Source: Amycolatopsis sp. FBCC-B4732 (GTDB taxonomy: Bacteria; Actinomycetota; Actinomycetes; Mycobacteriales; Pseudonocardiaceae). Taken from it: 64,000 nucleotides of DNA. Below, one piece after another: positions 1 through 8,850 of this stretch. Each line of letters starts with the position of its first letter. Position 1 is the stretch's first letter. The position numbers were made by a program, and so were the translations under genes. Under the pieces are notes generated by a model that had not been told where the DNA came from, did not search any database, and saw nothing but the letters and a program-made list of their open reading frames with translations. The stretch covers positions 6,180,501 to 6,244,500 of the forward strand of contig NZ_CP095376.1 of assembly GCF_023008405.1 (NCBI RefSeq), written 5' to 3'.

Positions 1-863
1 TCGGCCCACGTCTGGAGCTGGTCGGCCGCCGCCGCGCGGAAGGTGTCCGCCGCGCCCAGGACCACCGTCTTGTCCTGGGCCACCAGGACGCGGGCGAGCT
101 TGCCCGTGGTCGTCGTCTTGCCCGTGCCGTTGACGCCCGCCACCAGGACCACCGCGGGCTGCTTCTTGCCGTCGACGATGTGGGGCAGCGCCCGCACCGC
201 GCGCTCGCTGCCGGTGGACAGCTGCGCCGTCAGCACCTCGTGCAGCACCTCGCGGGCCTCGGCCGACGAGCGGATCGCGCGCCGCGAGAGCTCGTCGCGC
301 AGGCGGTCGACGATCTGGGTCGTGGTGGCCGCGCCCAGGTCGGCCATCAGCAGCGTGTCTTCGACGTCCTGCCAGGAGTCCTCGTCGAGGTCGCCGGCGC
401 CGAGCAGGCCGAGCAGGCTCGTGCCGAACACCGAACGCGACTTCGCCAGCCGGCCGCGCAGGCGCTCGATGCGGCCCGTCGCCGGGTCGATCTCCTCGAC
501 CACCGGAGCGGCCGGAGCCGGCGCGGCGGGCGCGGCGGGCTCTTCGGGGAGCTTGACGTCGCGGACCGTGCGCTGCGCCGAATCACGCGGCACGGCGGCG
601 TCATCGCCGACCGCGGGCTGGCCTTCGGTCTCCGGCCGGTCCTCGACCGGGTGCTCGGGCGCTTCGGCCGACCCGCCGGGCGCGAGGGCGATGCCCCCGC
701 TGGCCGCGTAGGAGCCGCCCTTCGGCTTCTCCTCGACCTCGCGCTTGGCGTCCAGGCTGATCCGGCGCTTGCGCGCGACCAGCAGGCCGGTCACCAGGAG
801 GGCGACCAGCACGACGACGGCCAGGACTACGAACAGGAACCAGGTGCTCGACACGGGACCCAT
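1..863 (-). CDS. ftsY: Signal recognition particle receptor FtsY (3' end cut by window edge)
   Basis: FtsY is the membrane-docking GTPase for SRP-ribosome complexes in co-translational protein targeting. About 287 N-terminal residues are visible. There is an N-terminal membrane helix (about residues 8-30), a long acidic Ala/Pro/Glu-rich A domain, the N domain, and then the GTPase P-loop GVNGTGKTTTTGK at about residue 240, followed by the ADTFRAAAADQL motif characteristic of the SRP GTPase pair. The rest of the G domain lies outside the window. The ATG at 863 is preceded by a GGAAGG-like site. A transmembrane anchor in front of the A domain is typical of actinobacterial FtsY. The gene is divergent from anmK. 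In related genomes ftsY often lies close to smc; here about 3.8 kb of other genes separates them. Identification is secure; the stop codon is not visible. Confidence 0.96.
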   Translation of the reverse strand, partial: MGPVSSTWFLFVVLAVVVLVALLVTGLLVARKRRISLDAKREVEEKPKGGSYAASGGIALAPGGSAEAPEHPVEDRPETEGQPAVGDDAAVPRDSAQRTVRDVKLPEEPAAPAAPAPAAPVVEEIDPATGRIERLRGRLAKSRSVFGTSLLGLLGAGDLDEDSWQDVEDTLLMADLGAATTTQIVDRLRDELSRRAIRSSAEAREVLHEVLTAQLSTGSERAVRALPHIVDGKKQPAVVLVAGVNGTGKTTTTGKLARVLVAQDKTVVLGAADTFRAAAADQLQTWA

Positions 864-994
864 CCTTCCATCCGCACCGCGCGGACCCGGACACCCCGTC
901 CACACAGGCAATTCGCCACCAGATCGATCCCGATTGGGCCAAGACTTCACCAAGTGGGTTGCGTCACAGGAAGACCTGCACTAAACCCCTCCGG

Positions 995-2194
995 ATGGGT
1001 AACCACGGCTTCCGGGTGATCGGCCTGATTTCGGGCACGTCGGTCGACGGCATCGACGTGGCCGCCGCCGACCTGCGCGCCGAGGACGACACCGTGGTGC
1101 TGACGCCGCTCGGCGAGCTCGACGTCCCCTACCCGGAACCGCTGCGCGAAGCCCTCCTCGCGGCCCTCCCGCCCGGCCCCTGCACCGCCGGCGAGCTGAC
1201 GCGGCTCGACACCGGCGTCGGGCAGGCGTTCGCCGACGCCGCCCGGCGCGGGGCCGAAGAACTCGCCGGCGGCAGCGCGGACCTGGTCGCTTCGCTCGGC
1301 CAGACGGTGTTCCACTGGGTCGAGGAAGGCCACGTCCGCGGCACCCTCCAGCTCGGCCAGCCGGCCTGGATCGCCGAGCGCACCGGCCTGCCGGTGGTCG
1401 CCGACCTGCGGGCCCGCGACGTCGCCGCGGGCGGCCACGGCGCTCCCCTGGCGAGCACGCTCGACCAGCTGTGGCTGCGCGGCCTCGCCCAGGACACCGG
1501 GCGCCCGGTCGCCGCGCTCAACCTCGGCGGCATCGCGAACATCACCGTCGTCGCCGACGGCGCACCGGCGATCGCCTACGACACCGGCCCCGCCAACGCG
1601 CTGCTCGACCTCGCCGCCCACCGCGTCACCGGGCAGCGCAGCGACGTCGACGGGCGGCTCGCGCTCGACGGCTCGGTGCGCGCCGACCTGCTCGGCAGGC
1701 TGCTCGCCGACCCCTACTTCGCCGCCGCGCCGCCGAAGTCGACCGGCAAGGAGCACTTCAACGCGGCCTACCTCGACGCCGCGCTGGCCGGCCTCGACCC
1801 GGTCGGCCCCGCCGACCTGCTCGCGACGCTGACCGAGCTGACCGCCGTGACCGTGGCCGAGCGGTGCCGCCGCCACGGCGTCACGATCGTCATCGCCTCC
1901 GGCGGCGGCATCCGCAACCCGGCGGTGATGACGGCGCTGGCGCGGAACCTGCCTTCGGCCGTGCTCAAGACCAGCGACGACCTCGGCCTGCCCGGCGCCG
2001 GCAAGGAGGCGTACCTGACCGCGCTGCTGGGGTGGCTCACCTGGTGCGGCGTGCCCGGTACGGTGCCGTCGGCGACCGGTGCCCGCGGGCCGCGCCTGCT
2101 CGGCGCGCTCGTGCCGGGTGCCGGGCCACTGATCCTTCCCGCCCCGCTGGGGGGCACCGTGACGCGGTTGCGAGTCGCGGAGAAGGCCGGATGA
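995..2194 (+). CDS. anmK: Anhydro-N-acetylmuramic acid kinase
   Basis: AnmK phosphorylates and opens 1,6-anhydro-MurNAc to MurNAc-6-phosphate, a cytosolic step of peptidoglycan recycling. The 399-residue protein has the family's N-terminal phosphate-binding signature GLISGTSVDGIDVA, the central LNLGGIANIT and YDTGPAN motifs, and the C-terminal ASGGGIRNP and PGAGKEA segments, in the family order and at the usual length. The ATG at 995 is chosen because the family signature starts about ten residues later; an in-frame ATG at 959 would add 12 unconserved residues. It lies 15 bp upstream of a sodium:solute symporter on the same strand and is probably co-transcribed with it. That suggests the pair takes up and activates a muropeptide-derived or amino sugar. 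The kinase assignment is firm; the link to the transporter is inference. Confidence 0.95.
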   Translation: MGNHGFRVIGLISGTSVDGIDVAAADLRAEDDTVVLTPLGELDVPYPEPLREALLAALPPGPCTAGELTRLDTGVGQAFADAARRGAEELAGGSADLVASLGQTVFHWVEEGHVRGTLQLGQPAWIAERTGLPVVADLRARDVAAGGHGAPLASTLDQLWLRGLAQDTGRPVAALNLGGIANITVVADGAPAIAYDTGPANALLDLAAHRVTGQRSDVDGRLALDGSVRADLLGRLLADPYFAAAPPKSTGKEHFNAAYLDAALAGLDPVGPADLLATLTELTAVTVAERCRRHGVTIVIASGGGIRNPAVMTALARNLPSAVLKTSDDLGLPGAGKEAYLTALLGWLTWCGVPGTVPSATGARGPRLLGALVPGAGPLILPAPLGGTVTRLRVAEKAG

Positions 2195-2209
2195 GGGTAG
2201 GAGAAGTCC

Positions 2210-3775
2210 ATGCGTGGTGTTGACCTCGCGATCATCGTGGTCTACCTGGCGGCGATGCCGCTGATAGGCGTGCTCGTCGGCCGGAAGCAACGGTCGGCGG
2301 CCGACTACTTCGTCGGTGAGCGCAGCCTGCCGTGGGGTGCGGTGATGCTGTCCGTGGTGGCCACGGAGACCTCGACGCTGACCGTGATCAGCACGCCGGG
2401 CCTCGTCTTCGGCAACGCGTTCCTGTTCCTGCAGCTGGCCTTCGGCTACATCATCGGCCGGACGGTCGCCGCGTTCGTGCTGCTGCCGCGGTACTTCCGC
2501 GGCAACCTCGTGAGCGCGTACGCGTTCCTCGGGAAGCGGTTCGGCTCGGGGCTGCAGGGCACGGCGTCGGTGACGTTCGTGATCACCCGGCTGCTCGCCG
2601 AGGGCGTCCGCCTGTTCGCCGGCGCGATCCCGATCAAGGTCATCCTCGGGCACTACGACATCCATCTCGACTACTGGGTGATCGTCGTCATCCTGACCGC
2701 GCTGACGCTGATCTACGCCTACATCGGCGGGATCAAGGCGGTCGTCTGGGTCGACGTCATCCAGCTGACCCTCTACCTCGGCGGCGCCGCGGTGGCCGCG
2801 ATCGTGCTGCTAAACAAGCTGCCCGGCGACTGGATGACCCAGGCGTCCGACGACGGCAAGTTCATGCTCGTCGACTTCACGAAGAACCTGCTGACCAGCC
2901 CGTACGCGTTCATCACGGCGGTGCTCGGCGGCGCGGCGCTGTCGATGGCCTCGCACGGCGCGGACCAGCTGATCGCGCAGCGGCTGATGGCCACGCGCAG
3001 CCTGCGCGACGGCCAGAAGGCGCTGATCGGCAGCGGCATCATCGTCACCATCCAGTTCGCACTGTTCCTGCTGGTCGGGGCGATGCTGTGGGTGTTCAAC
3101 GGGCGCAAGTCGGTCGCGCAGCTCGGCCTGCAGAGCCCGGACGACGTGTTCTCGCGTTTCATCATCGACGACCTGCCGGCCGGCGTCTCGGGTCTGCTCA
3201 TCGCGGGCGTGCTCGCCTCGACCATGGGAGCGCTGGCTTCGGCGCTCAACGCGCTTTCGACGTCCACTGTGGCCGATCTCTACCAGCGGTTCACCAAGCG
3301 CGCGCCGGAAGATTCGAAGCTGCTCAAGCACGGTCGCATGTGGACACTCATCTGGGCGGTCGTGTTCGCGGTGTTCGCGTCGCTGTTCTCCACCACGAAG
3401 AACTCGGTCATCGAGCTGGGTCTCGCGATCACCGGGTACACCTACGGCGCGCTGCTCGGGTCGTTCCTGCTCGGCCTGCTGATCAAGAAGGCGCGGCAGG
3501 TGGACGCGATCATCGCGTTCGTCGCCACGGTCGTCGTGATGGCGTTCGTCATCCTCGGGGTGAAGTTCAGCGCGAAGACCGGTGGTCTGATCGGGATCGA
3601 CTTCTCGAAGGCGGCCGGGGATCGCGTGGCCTTGGCGTATCCGTGGTACACGCTGCTGGGCGTGGTGATCACACTGGTCGTGGGCGGGTTGCTGTCGCTG
3701 CGGCACCGGACGCCGGACCCGAAGGCGGCCGAAGCCGAGGCCGTGGGCGAGAGCGAAGAGGTCACCGCCGCCTGA
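2210..3775 (+). CDS. Sodium:solute symporter (SSS family)
   Basis: A 521-residue integral membrane transporter of the sodium/solute symporter family, with about 13-14 hydrophobic helices. The N-terminal helix starts directly after the start codon, followed by the family pattern RSAADYFVGERSLPW and ATETSTLTVIS near residues 30-60. A central GGIKAVVWVDVIQ segment and an ASTMGALASALNALST stretch match the sodium-binding region of the family. The ATG at 2210 has a GGAG ribosome site about 7 bases upstream. The C-terminus is a short acidic cytoplasmic tail. Substrate cannot be read from sequence. Adjacency to anmK makes anhydro-MurNAc, MurNAc or sialic-acid-like sugars plausible, which is inference. 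The pair is followed by a strong hairpin, so it looks like a two-gene transcription unit. Confidence 0.9.
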   Translation: MRGVDLAIIVVYLAAMPLIGVLVGRKQRSAADYFVGERSLPWGAVMLSVVATETSTLTVISTPGLVFGNAFLFLQLAFGYIIGRTVAAFVLLPRYFRGNLVSAYAFLGKRFGSGLQGTASVTFVITRLLAEGVRLFAGAIPIKVILGHYDIHLDYWVIVVILTALTLIYAYIGGIKAVVWVDVIQLTLYLGGAAVAAIVLLNKLPGDWMTQASDDGKFMLVDFTKNLLTSPYAFITAVLGGAALSMASHGADQLIAQRLMATRSLRDGQKALIGSGIIVTIQFALFLLVGAMLWVFNGRKSVAQLGLQSPDDVFSRFIIDDLPAGVSGLLIAGVLASTMGALASALNALSTSTVADLYQRFTKRAPEDSKLLKHGRMWTLIWAVVFAVFASLFSTTKNSVIELGLAITGYTYGALLGSFLLGLLIKKARQVDAIIAFVATVVVMAFVILGVKFSAKTGGLIGIDFSKAAGDRVALAYPWYTLLGVVITLVVGGLLSLRHRTPDPKAAEAEAVGESEEVTAA

Positions 3776-3792
3776 TCCTTCTGAACCGTTTC

Positions 3793-3828
3793 CGGCGGGC
3801 GCCCGTGTCGGTTTGCGGGAGCCCGCCG
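3793..3828 (+). terminator. Hairpin terminator after anmK-symporter pair
   Basis: An inverted repeat 18 bp after the symporter stop. The outer arms are GGCGGGC (3794-3800) and GCCCGCC (3821-3827), with inner arms CCCG and CGGG separated by one mismatch, giving an 11-bp GC stem around a 10-base loop. There is no T-tract, as is common in high-GC actinobacteria, so the terminator call is inference from structure and position. Confidence 0.55.
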
Positions 3829-3861
3829 AGAAGCGGCGGGAGGACTTCGAAGGTGGACTTC

Positions 3862-4362
3862 ATGAAGCGGATGACGGTGGCGCTCGCGATCGGCGGCCTG
3901 CTCCTCGGCGGCGCGGCGACGGCCTCGGCCACCCCGGCGGCCCCGCGCGTGCCGGACGCGATCAAGGTCCCGGCGGGCAACAAGGCCCTGGCCGCGTACC
4001 CGGCCGAGGGCGTGCAGATCTACGGCTGCACCGCCGGCGCGTGGACGCTGATCCAGCCCGCGGCGGTGCTGTCGAAGCACGGCAAGCCGGTGGCGCTGCA
4101 CAGCAAGGGCCCGGTCTGGACGTCCATCGTGGACGGCAGCACGGTCGGCGCGGCGGCGGTGGCCAACGCCCCGCGCGACGGCGCGATCCCGGAACTGCTG
4201 CTCAAGGCGAACCTGAACACCGGCGACGGCGTCTTCGGCAAGGTGACGTACATCCAGCGCCTCAACACCCGCGGCGGCGTGGCTCCGGCGGGAGCGTGCA
4301 CCGACGGCGCCCAGACGGCGGTCCGCTACTCGGCCGACTACGCCTTCTGGGTCGCCGGCTGA
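3862..4362 (+). CDS. Secreted DUF3455-like protein
   Basis: A 166-residue exported protein. The first 26 residues form a Sec signal peptide: basic MKR, a hydrophobic core, then cleavage near ASA-TP. The mature part carries features I associate with DUF3455 proteins: VPAGNKALAAYPAEGVQIY near the N-terminus, a central GPVWTSIVDGSTV block, and TYIQRLNTRGGVAPA followed by YSADYAFW at the end. Two cysteines (in the GVQIYGC and GACTD segments) could form a disulfide. No enzymatic function is established for this family. The ATG at 3862 is preferred because the signal peptide begins there; a GTG at 3853 would add three residues and sits closer to the GGGAGG motif. It is flanked by hairpins on both sides and so is probably monocistronic. 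Confidence 0.75.
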   Translation: MKRMTVALAIGGLLLGGAATASATPAAPRVPDAIKVPAGNKALAAYPAEGVQIYGCTAGAWTLIQPAAVLSKHGKPVALHSKGPVWTSIVDGSTVGAAAVANAPRDGAIPELLLKANLNTGDGVFGKVTYIQRLNTRGGVAPAGACTDGAQTAVRYSADYAFWVAG

Positions 4363-4375
4363 GGGGATGTGACCG

Positions 4376-4408
4376 CTCTCCCGCTCCCGTGACCTGGGAG
4401 CGGGAGAG
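4376..4408 (+). terminator. 13-bp hairpin between DUF3455 gene and small membrane protein gene
   Basis: Perfect inverted repeat CTCTCCCGCTCCC (4376-4388) and GGGAGCGGGAGAG (4396-4408) with a 7-base loop. It starts 14 bp after the DUF3455 stop and ends 10 bp before the next start codon. The right arm contains the purine-rich GGGAG run that would act as the ribosome site of the next gene, so it may both terminate and control translation. The dual role is inference. Confidence 0.6.
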
Positions 4409-4418
4409 GGGGTCTCAC

Positions 4419-4643
4419 ATGGGGTTCTTCATCGGTGTCGGCGTGGTCCTCGCCGTAGTCCTCGTGATCGCGCTGGCGCTCGACCGATCCGACCGCAAGC
4501 GAGGCGTCGAACGCGGCATGATGACGCCGCGCGGGCGCCGGCCGCGGATCGACGACGCCACCCACATCGGCAACGATCTCGGCACCTACGAGCCGCGCGC
4601 GCGGGGCGACGACCGCCGCGCGCCGCGCGAAGACGACATGTGA
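4419..4643 (+). CDS. Small single-pass membrane protein, unknown function
   Basis: A 74-residue protein beginning with one hydrophobic helix (about residues 2-21, rich in Val/Leu/Ile) followed by a strongly charged Arg/Asp-rich cytoplasmic tail. The start ATG at 4419 has a GGGAGAGGGGG purine run just upstream, part of which lies in the right arm of a 13-bp hairpin. It converges with smc, whose stop codon lies 5 bp away. I do not recognise the family. The tail has no motif beyond mixed charge. Confidence 0.6.
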   Translation: MGFFIGVGVVLAVVLVIALALDRSDRKRGVERGMMTPRGRRPRIDDATHIGNDLGTYEPRARGDDRRAPREDDM

Positions 4644-4647
4644 CGCG

Positions 4648-7600
4648 TCAGCCGACCGCGACCGGTTCGTCGTCGGCCGTGCGCAGGCGCTGCGAGATCA
4701 CCTTCGTGATGCCGTCGCCCTGCATGCTCACGCCGTAGAGCGCGTCGGCGATCTCCATCGTCGGCTTCTGGTGGGTGATGATGATCAGCTGGGACGAGTC
4801 GCGCAGCTGCTCCAGCAGGCCGATCAGGCGGCGCATGTTGGTGTCGTCGAGCGCCGCCTCGACCTCGTCCATCACGTAGAAGGGTGAGGGGCGGGCGCGG
4901 AAGATCGCGACCAGCATGCCCACCGCGACCAGCGACTTCTCGCCACCGGAGAGCAGCGACAGCCGCTTGACCTTCTTGCCCGGAGGGCGGGCTTCGACGT
5001 CGACGCCGGTGCTGAGCAGGTCGTCCGGCTGGGTGAGGACCATCCGGCCCTCGCCGCCGGGGAACAGCACGCTGAAGACTGTTTCGAACTCGCGGGCCAC
5101 GTCGGCGTACGCGCCGGCGAAGACCTCGAGGATCTTCTCGTCGACCTGCTTGATGACGGCTTCGAGGTCCTTGCGGGTGTCCTTGAGGTCTTCCAGCTGC
5201 GTGGAGAGGAACTTGTACCGCTCCTCCAGCGCCGCGAACTCCTCGAGCGCGAGCGGATTCACCTTGCCCAGCAACGACAGGTCCTTCTCGGCGCGCTTGG
5301 CGCGGCGGGCCTGGGTGTCGCGGTCGTAGGGCATCGGCGGCGGCGGGGTGACGTCCTCGCCGCGGTCCTTGGCCGCTTCGTACTCGGCCATCTCGCCCGC
5401 GCTCGGCGGGACCGGGACGTCCGGGCCGTACTCCTGCACCAGATCCGTGAGGCCGATGCCGAAGTCCTCGGCGATCTTCGCTTCCAGGGTCTCCAGGCGC
5501 AGCCGCTGCTCGGCGCGCAGGACCTCGTCGCGGTGCACGGCGTCGGTCAGCTTCTCCAGCTCGCCGGTCAGCTCGCGGACCTTGGCGCGGACGCCGGTCA
5601 GCGCCTGCTCGCGGGTCTGGCGGCGGGCCTGGACCTCGTCGCGTTCGGTGGCCGCGCGCTGGACGGAGTGCTCGATGCGGTCGAGGGCGATCTCGCCGCC
5701 GTTGACCACGGCGTTCGCGATCTCGGCGCCACGCTTGCGGGCGGCGGCGGCGCGCTCGGCGCGTTCGCGGGCCTGCTGCTCGGCGTGCGCGGCGCGGCGG
5801 AGCCCTTCGGCCTTGCCCGCGATGCTGCGCGCCCGCTCCTCGGCGGTGCGCTGCGCGAGCCGCGCTTCCATCTCCTGCTGCCGGACGACGGCCAGCTCCT
5901 CGACGGCGGCGTCGCGCTCGGCGGTGTCCGGGTCGTCCTCGACCGGCTGCTCGGCGACGGCGGCGAGGCGTTCCTCCAGCTCGGCGAGCTGGGCCAGCGC
6001 CTGGACGCGGCTCTGCTCGACCTTCGCGCGCTGCCCGGAGAACCGCTCGACCTCGGCCTGCGCCTGGCGGGCGGCCTGCTGCATCCGGTTGAGCCGCTCC
6101 GACGAGCGCGCCTTACGGACCTTGGCCTCGCCGAGCGCGTCCTTGGCCTGCGAGACCTCTTCGCGGCGCGCCTGCTGCTCGGCGCGGGCGCCTTCCAGCT
6201 CGGCCGCGTAGCGCTCCAGCGAGCGCTCGGCCAGGCGGAGCCGCTCGGCCGCTTCGTCGACGGCGGCCTGGACCTCGATCACGCTCTCGCGCTTGCCGGA
6301 GCCGCCGATCGCCCAGCGGGCGCCGAAGACGTCGCCCTCGGCGGTGACCGCGCGGACCTCCGGGTGCACCGCGACCAGGTGCCGGGCCGCGTCGAGGTCG
6401 CGGACCAGCGCCAGCTTCTCGAGGGCCTGCTCGACGGCGGGCCGCAGCTGCGCGGGCGCCGTGACGACCTCACGCGCCCAGCGCGCGCCTTCCGGCAGCG
6501 ACGGCCACGAGTAGGTGTCCACAGTGGACTCCGGACCGCCGAGCAGGATACCCGCGCGGCCGGAATCGGTGTCCTTCAAGTACTTCAGCGCGCGCAGGGC
6601 GTCTTCGCCGCCGGTGACGGCGACCGCGTCGGCCACCGGGCCGAGCGCCGCGGCCAGCGCGACCTCGTACCCGGGCTCGACGGTGAGCAGCGCGGCGACC
6701 GAGCCGAGCAGGCCCGGCAGCTCGTGGGACGCGCCGAGCAGCGCGCCCGCGCCGTCCTTGCGCCGCAGGCCCATCGACAGCGCCTCGACGCGCGCCTTCT
6801 CCGACGCGATCTCGCGCTCGGCCGCGCGTTCGGCCTTCACCAGCTCTTCGACGCGCGCCTTGGCCGCGTTGTTGGCTTCGACCGCGCGGTCGTGGCGGTC
6901 CATCAGGCCGGCGTCGTCGGACTCCTCGACGCCGCCCTCGGCCTTGGCCATCTCGAGTTCTTCGACGGCGATCTCGGCGCGCTCGGCGGCCTCTTCGAGG
7001 GACACGCTGAGCCGGTCGATCTCGTCGGAGGTGGCGCCGTTCTTGCTGCGCAGCGCCTCGACCTGGCCGGTCAGCTTGGCCATGCCCTCGCGGCGGTCGG
7101 CGATGGCGCGGACCGCCGCCCAGTGCGCGCGCTCGGCGGCCTGGACGCGCTGTTCGAGGTCTTCGCGGCGCAGCACGGTCTCGGCGAGCAGCTCCCGGGC
7201 CTCCATGACGGCCTCGTTGAGCTCCTCTTCCTGCTCGGCGACCCGCTCGGCCTCTTCGAGGAGCTCTTCGGGGTCGCGGCCGCCGGTCGACGTCGTGACG
7301 TCGGCGGAGAGGTGCCGCTGCCGCTCGATCGCGAGGCGGACGGTGCCGCGCAGGCGCTCGGCCAGCGCGGACAGCTTGTACCAAGTCTCCTGCGCGGTCT
7401 GCAGGAGCGGCGCGTCCTCGGCGAGCGACGACTCCAGCTCGGCTTCCTCGGCGGAGACGAGCTCCAGGTGCTGCTCGACCTCCCCGCGGCGCTGGCGGGC
7501 GGTCTTCTCGTCGGCTTCTTCGCGCGCGATCGCGTCCCGCTGGGTGACCAGGTCGTCGGCGAGCAGGCGCAGGCGGGAGTCGCGCAGCTCGGACTGGACG

Positions 7601-8250
7601 GACTGGGCCTTGCGGGCGATCTCGGCCTGCTTGCCCAGCGGCTTGAGCTGGCGGCGCAGCTCGGTGGTGAGGTCGCCGAGGCGGTCGAGGTTGCCCTGCA
7701 TGTTGGCCAGCTTGCGCAGGGTCTGTTCCTTGCGCTTGCGGTGCTTGAGGACGCCGGCGGCCTCTTCGATGAAGGCGCGGCGCTCTTCGGGCTTGGACTC
7801 GAGGATCGCCGAGAGCTGGCCCTGCCCGACGATGACGTGCATCTCGCGGCCGATGCCGGAGTCCGAGAGCAGTTCCTGGACGTCCATCAGGCGGCAGCGG
7901 TCGCCGTTGATCTCGTACTCGCTCGCGCCGTCGCGGAACATCCGGCGGGTGATCGACACCTCGGAGTACTCGATGGGGAGCGCGCCGTCGGCGTTGTCGA
8001 TGGTGAGGGTGACCTCGGCGCGGCCGAGCGGGGCGCGGCCCGCGGTGCCGGCGAAGATGACGTCCTCCATCTTGCCGCCGCGCAGGTCCTTGGCGCCCTG
8101 GGTGCCCATGACCCAGCGCAGCGCGTCCAGCACGTTCGACTTGCCGGAGCCGTTCGGCCCGACCACGCAGGTGATCCCGGGCTCGAAGCGCAGCGTGGTG
8201 GCCGAGGCGAAGGACTTGAAGCCCTTCAGCGTCAAGCTTTTCAGGTGCAC
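4648..8250 (-). CDS. smc: Chromosome segregation protein SMC
   Basis: SMC is the ATPase core of the bacterial condensin complex. The 1200-residue protein has the complete architecture: Walker A GPNGSGKS at residues 31-38, the Q-loop region, a long N-terminal coiled coil, a globular hinge around residues 515-680, the returning coiled coil, then the ABC signature LSLLSGGEKSLVAV and Walker B FYVMDEVEAALDD near the C-terminus. Length is normal for the family. It reads in the same direction as acyP, 134 bp downstream of it. ScpA and ScpB are not in this window. The coding strand contains one perfect GTCCACTGTGGAC palindrome (6517-6529) encoding Ser-Thr-Val-Asp near the hinge. Confidence 0.98.
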   Translation of the reverse strand: MHLKSLTLKGFKSFASATTLRFEPGITCVVGPNGSGKSNVLDALRWVMGTQGAKDLRGGKMEDVIFAGTAGRAPLGRAEVTLTIDNADGALPIEYSEVSITRRMFRDGASEYEINGDRCRLMDVQELLSDSGIGREMHVIVGQGQLSAILESKPEERRAFIEEAAGVLKHRKRKEQTLRKLANMQGNLDRLGDLTTELRRQLKPLGKQAEIARKAQSVQSELRDSRLRLLADDLVTQRDAIAREEADEKTARQRRGEVEQHLELVSAEEAELESSLAEDAPLLQTAQETWYKLSALAERLRGTVRLAIERQRHLSADVTTSTGGRDPEELLEEAERVAEQEEELNEAVMEARELLAETVLRREDLEQRVQAAERAHWAAVRAIADRREGMAKLTGQVEALRSKNGATSDEIDRLSVSLEEAAERAEIAVEELEMAKAEGGVEESDDAGLMDRHDRAVEANNAAKARVEELVKAERAAEREIASEKARVEALSMGLRRKDGAGALLGASHELPGLLGSVAALLTVEPGYEVALAAALGPVADAVAVTGGEDALRALKYLKDTDSGRAGILLGGPESTVDTYSWPSLPEGARWAREVVTAPAQLRPAVEQALEKLALVRDLDAARHLVAVHPEVRAVTAEGDVFGARWAIGGSGKRESVIEVQAAVDEAAERLRLAERSLERYAAELEGARAEQQARREEVSQAKDALGEAKVRKARSSERLNRMQQAARQAQAEVERFSGQRAKVEQSRVQALAQLAELEERLAAVAEQPVEDDPDTAERDAAVEELAVVRQQEMEARLAQRTAEERARSIAGKAEGLRRAAHAEQQARERAERAAAARKRGAEIANAVVNGGEIALDRIEHSVQRAATERDEVQARRQTREQALTGVRAKVRELTGELEKLTDAVHRDEVLRAEQRLRLETLEAKIAEDFGIGLTDLVQEYGPDVPVPPSAGEMAEYEAAKDRGEDVTPPPPMPYDRDTQARRAKRAEKDLSLLGKVNPLALEEFAALEERYKFLSTQLEDLKDTRKDLEAVIKQVDEKILEVFAGAYADVAREFETVFSVLFPGGEGRMVLTQPDDLLSTGVDVEARPPGKKVKRLSLLSGGEKSLVAVGMLVAIFRARPSPFYVMDEVEAALDDTNMRRLIGLLEQLRDSSQLIIITHQKPTMEIADALYGVSMQGDGITKVISQRLRTADDEPVAVG

Positions 8251-8384
8251 TGGGTGCTGACCCCTCTGGCTGCCGGTACTGGCGTTTCAATCGTCCCAGG
8301 CTACCTGGGGGCCTCCGGGGCCCGCCGGACGCGCCCCCTCCTCGGCGCGCCTAGCACACCGGGCGCCGCCGCGGCAACCATGCG

Positions 8385-8672
8385 TCACCGCTCGGCGAAG
8401 CCGCTGAGTCCCCCTTTCGGGTCGGACCAGCGCTCGGCGACGTGCTCCACACTTCCGGGTGATTCTCCCGACCGCAGCGCGGCCAGCAGCCGCGCACAGT
8501 GGTCCCGGCTACCCTCCGCTATGACCTCGACACGCCCGTCGGCGAGGTTGCTCGCGCTCCCGACCAGACCCAGTTCGAGCGCACGGCTGCGCGTCCACCA
8601 GCGGAAACCGACCCCTTGGACCCGGCCGCGCACCCACGCCGTCACCCGGGTGTTCGTTTCTTCCTCACTCAC
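8385..8672 (-). CDS. acyP: Acylphosphatase
   Basis: A small enzyme hydrolysing acyl-phosphate bonds. The 95-residue protein has the family core: VRGRVQGVGFRWWTRSRA near residues 12-29 supplies the phosphate-binding loop and the catalytic Arg, and SASNLADGRVEV supplies the catalytic Asn. The start is a GTG at 8672 with a GGGAG ribosome site about 8 bases upstream. Acylphosphatase immediately upstream of smc is a recurring actinobacterial arrangement, usually with rnc and mutM before it. Here those genes are absent and a divergent gene begins about 180 bp away. Confidence 0.93.
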   Translation of the reverse strand: MSEEETNTRVTAWVRGRVQGVGFRWWTRSRALELGLVGSASNLADGRVEVIAEGSRDHCARLLAALRSGESPGSVEHVAERWSDPKGGLSGFAER

Positions 8673-8850
8673 GCCATCTCTCCCTTCCGGGTCAACTGAC
8701 CGCGCACAGTAACGGATCAAGGCCACTACCTGGGCGAATACCCGCACGCCGGTGATAGCCTCCGGGCCGAGGTCGCTCCCCCGCCGCGGGCGCAGTGCCC
8801 CGTTACCGACCTCGCCCGCGCCTCCCCGAAGCTTCCCCCAAGGAGCCTGT

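Noticed and set aside
5533..8712. Open frame of over 1000 codons on the plus strand opposite smc
   Set aside because: It is a shadow of the GC-rich smc coding strand; it has no domain, is Ala/Gly/Leu/Arg low-complexity, and smc on the other strand is certain.
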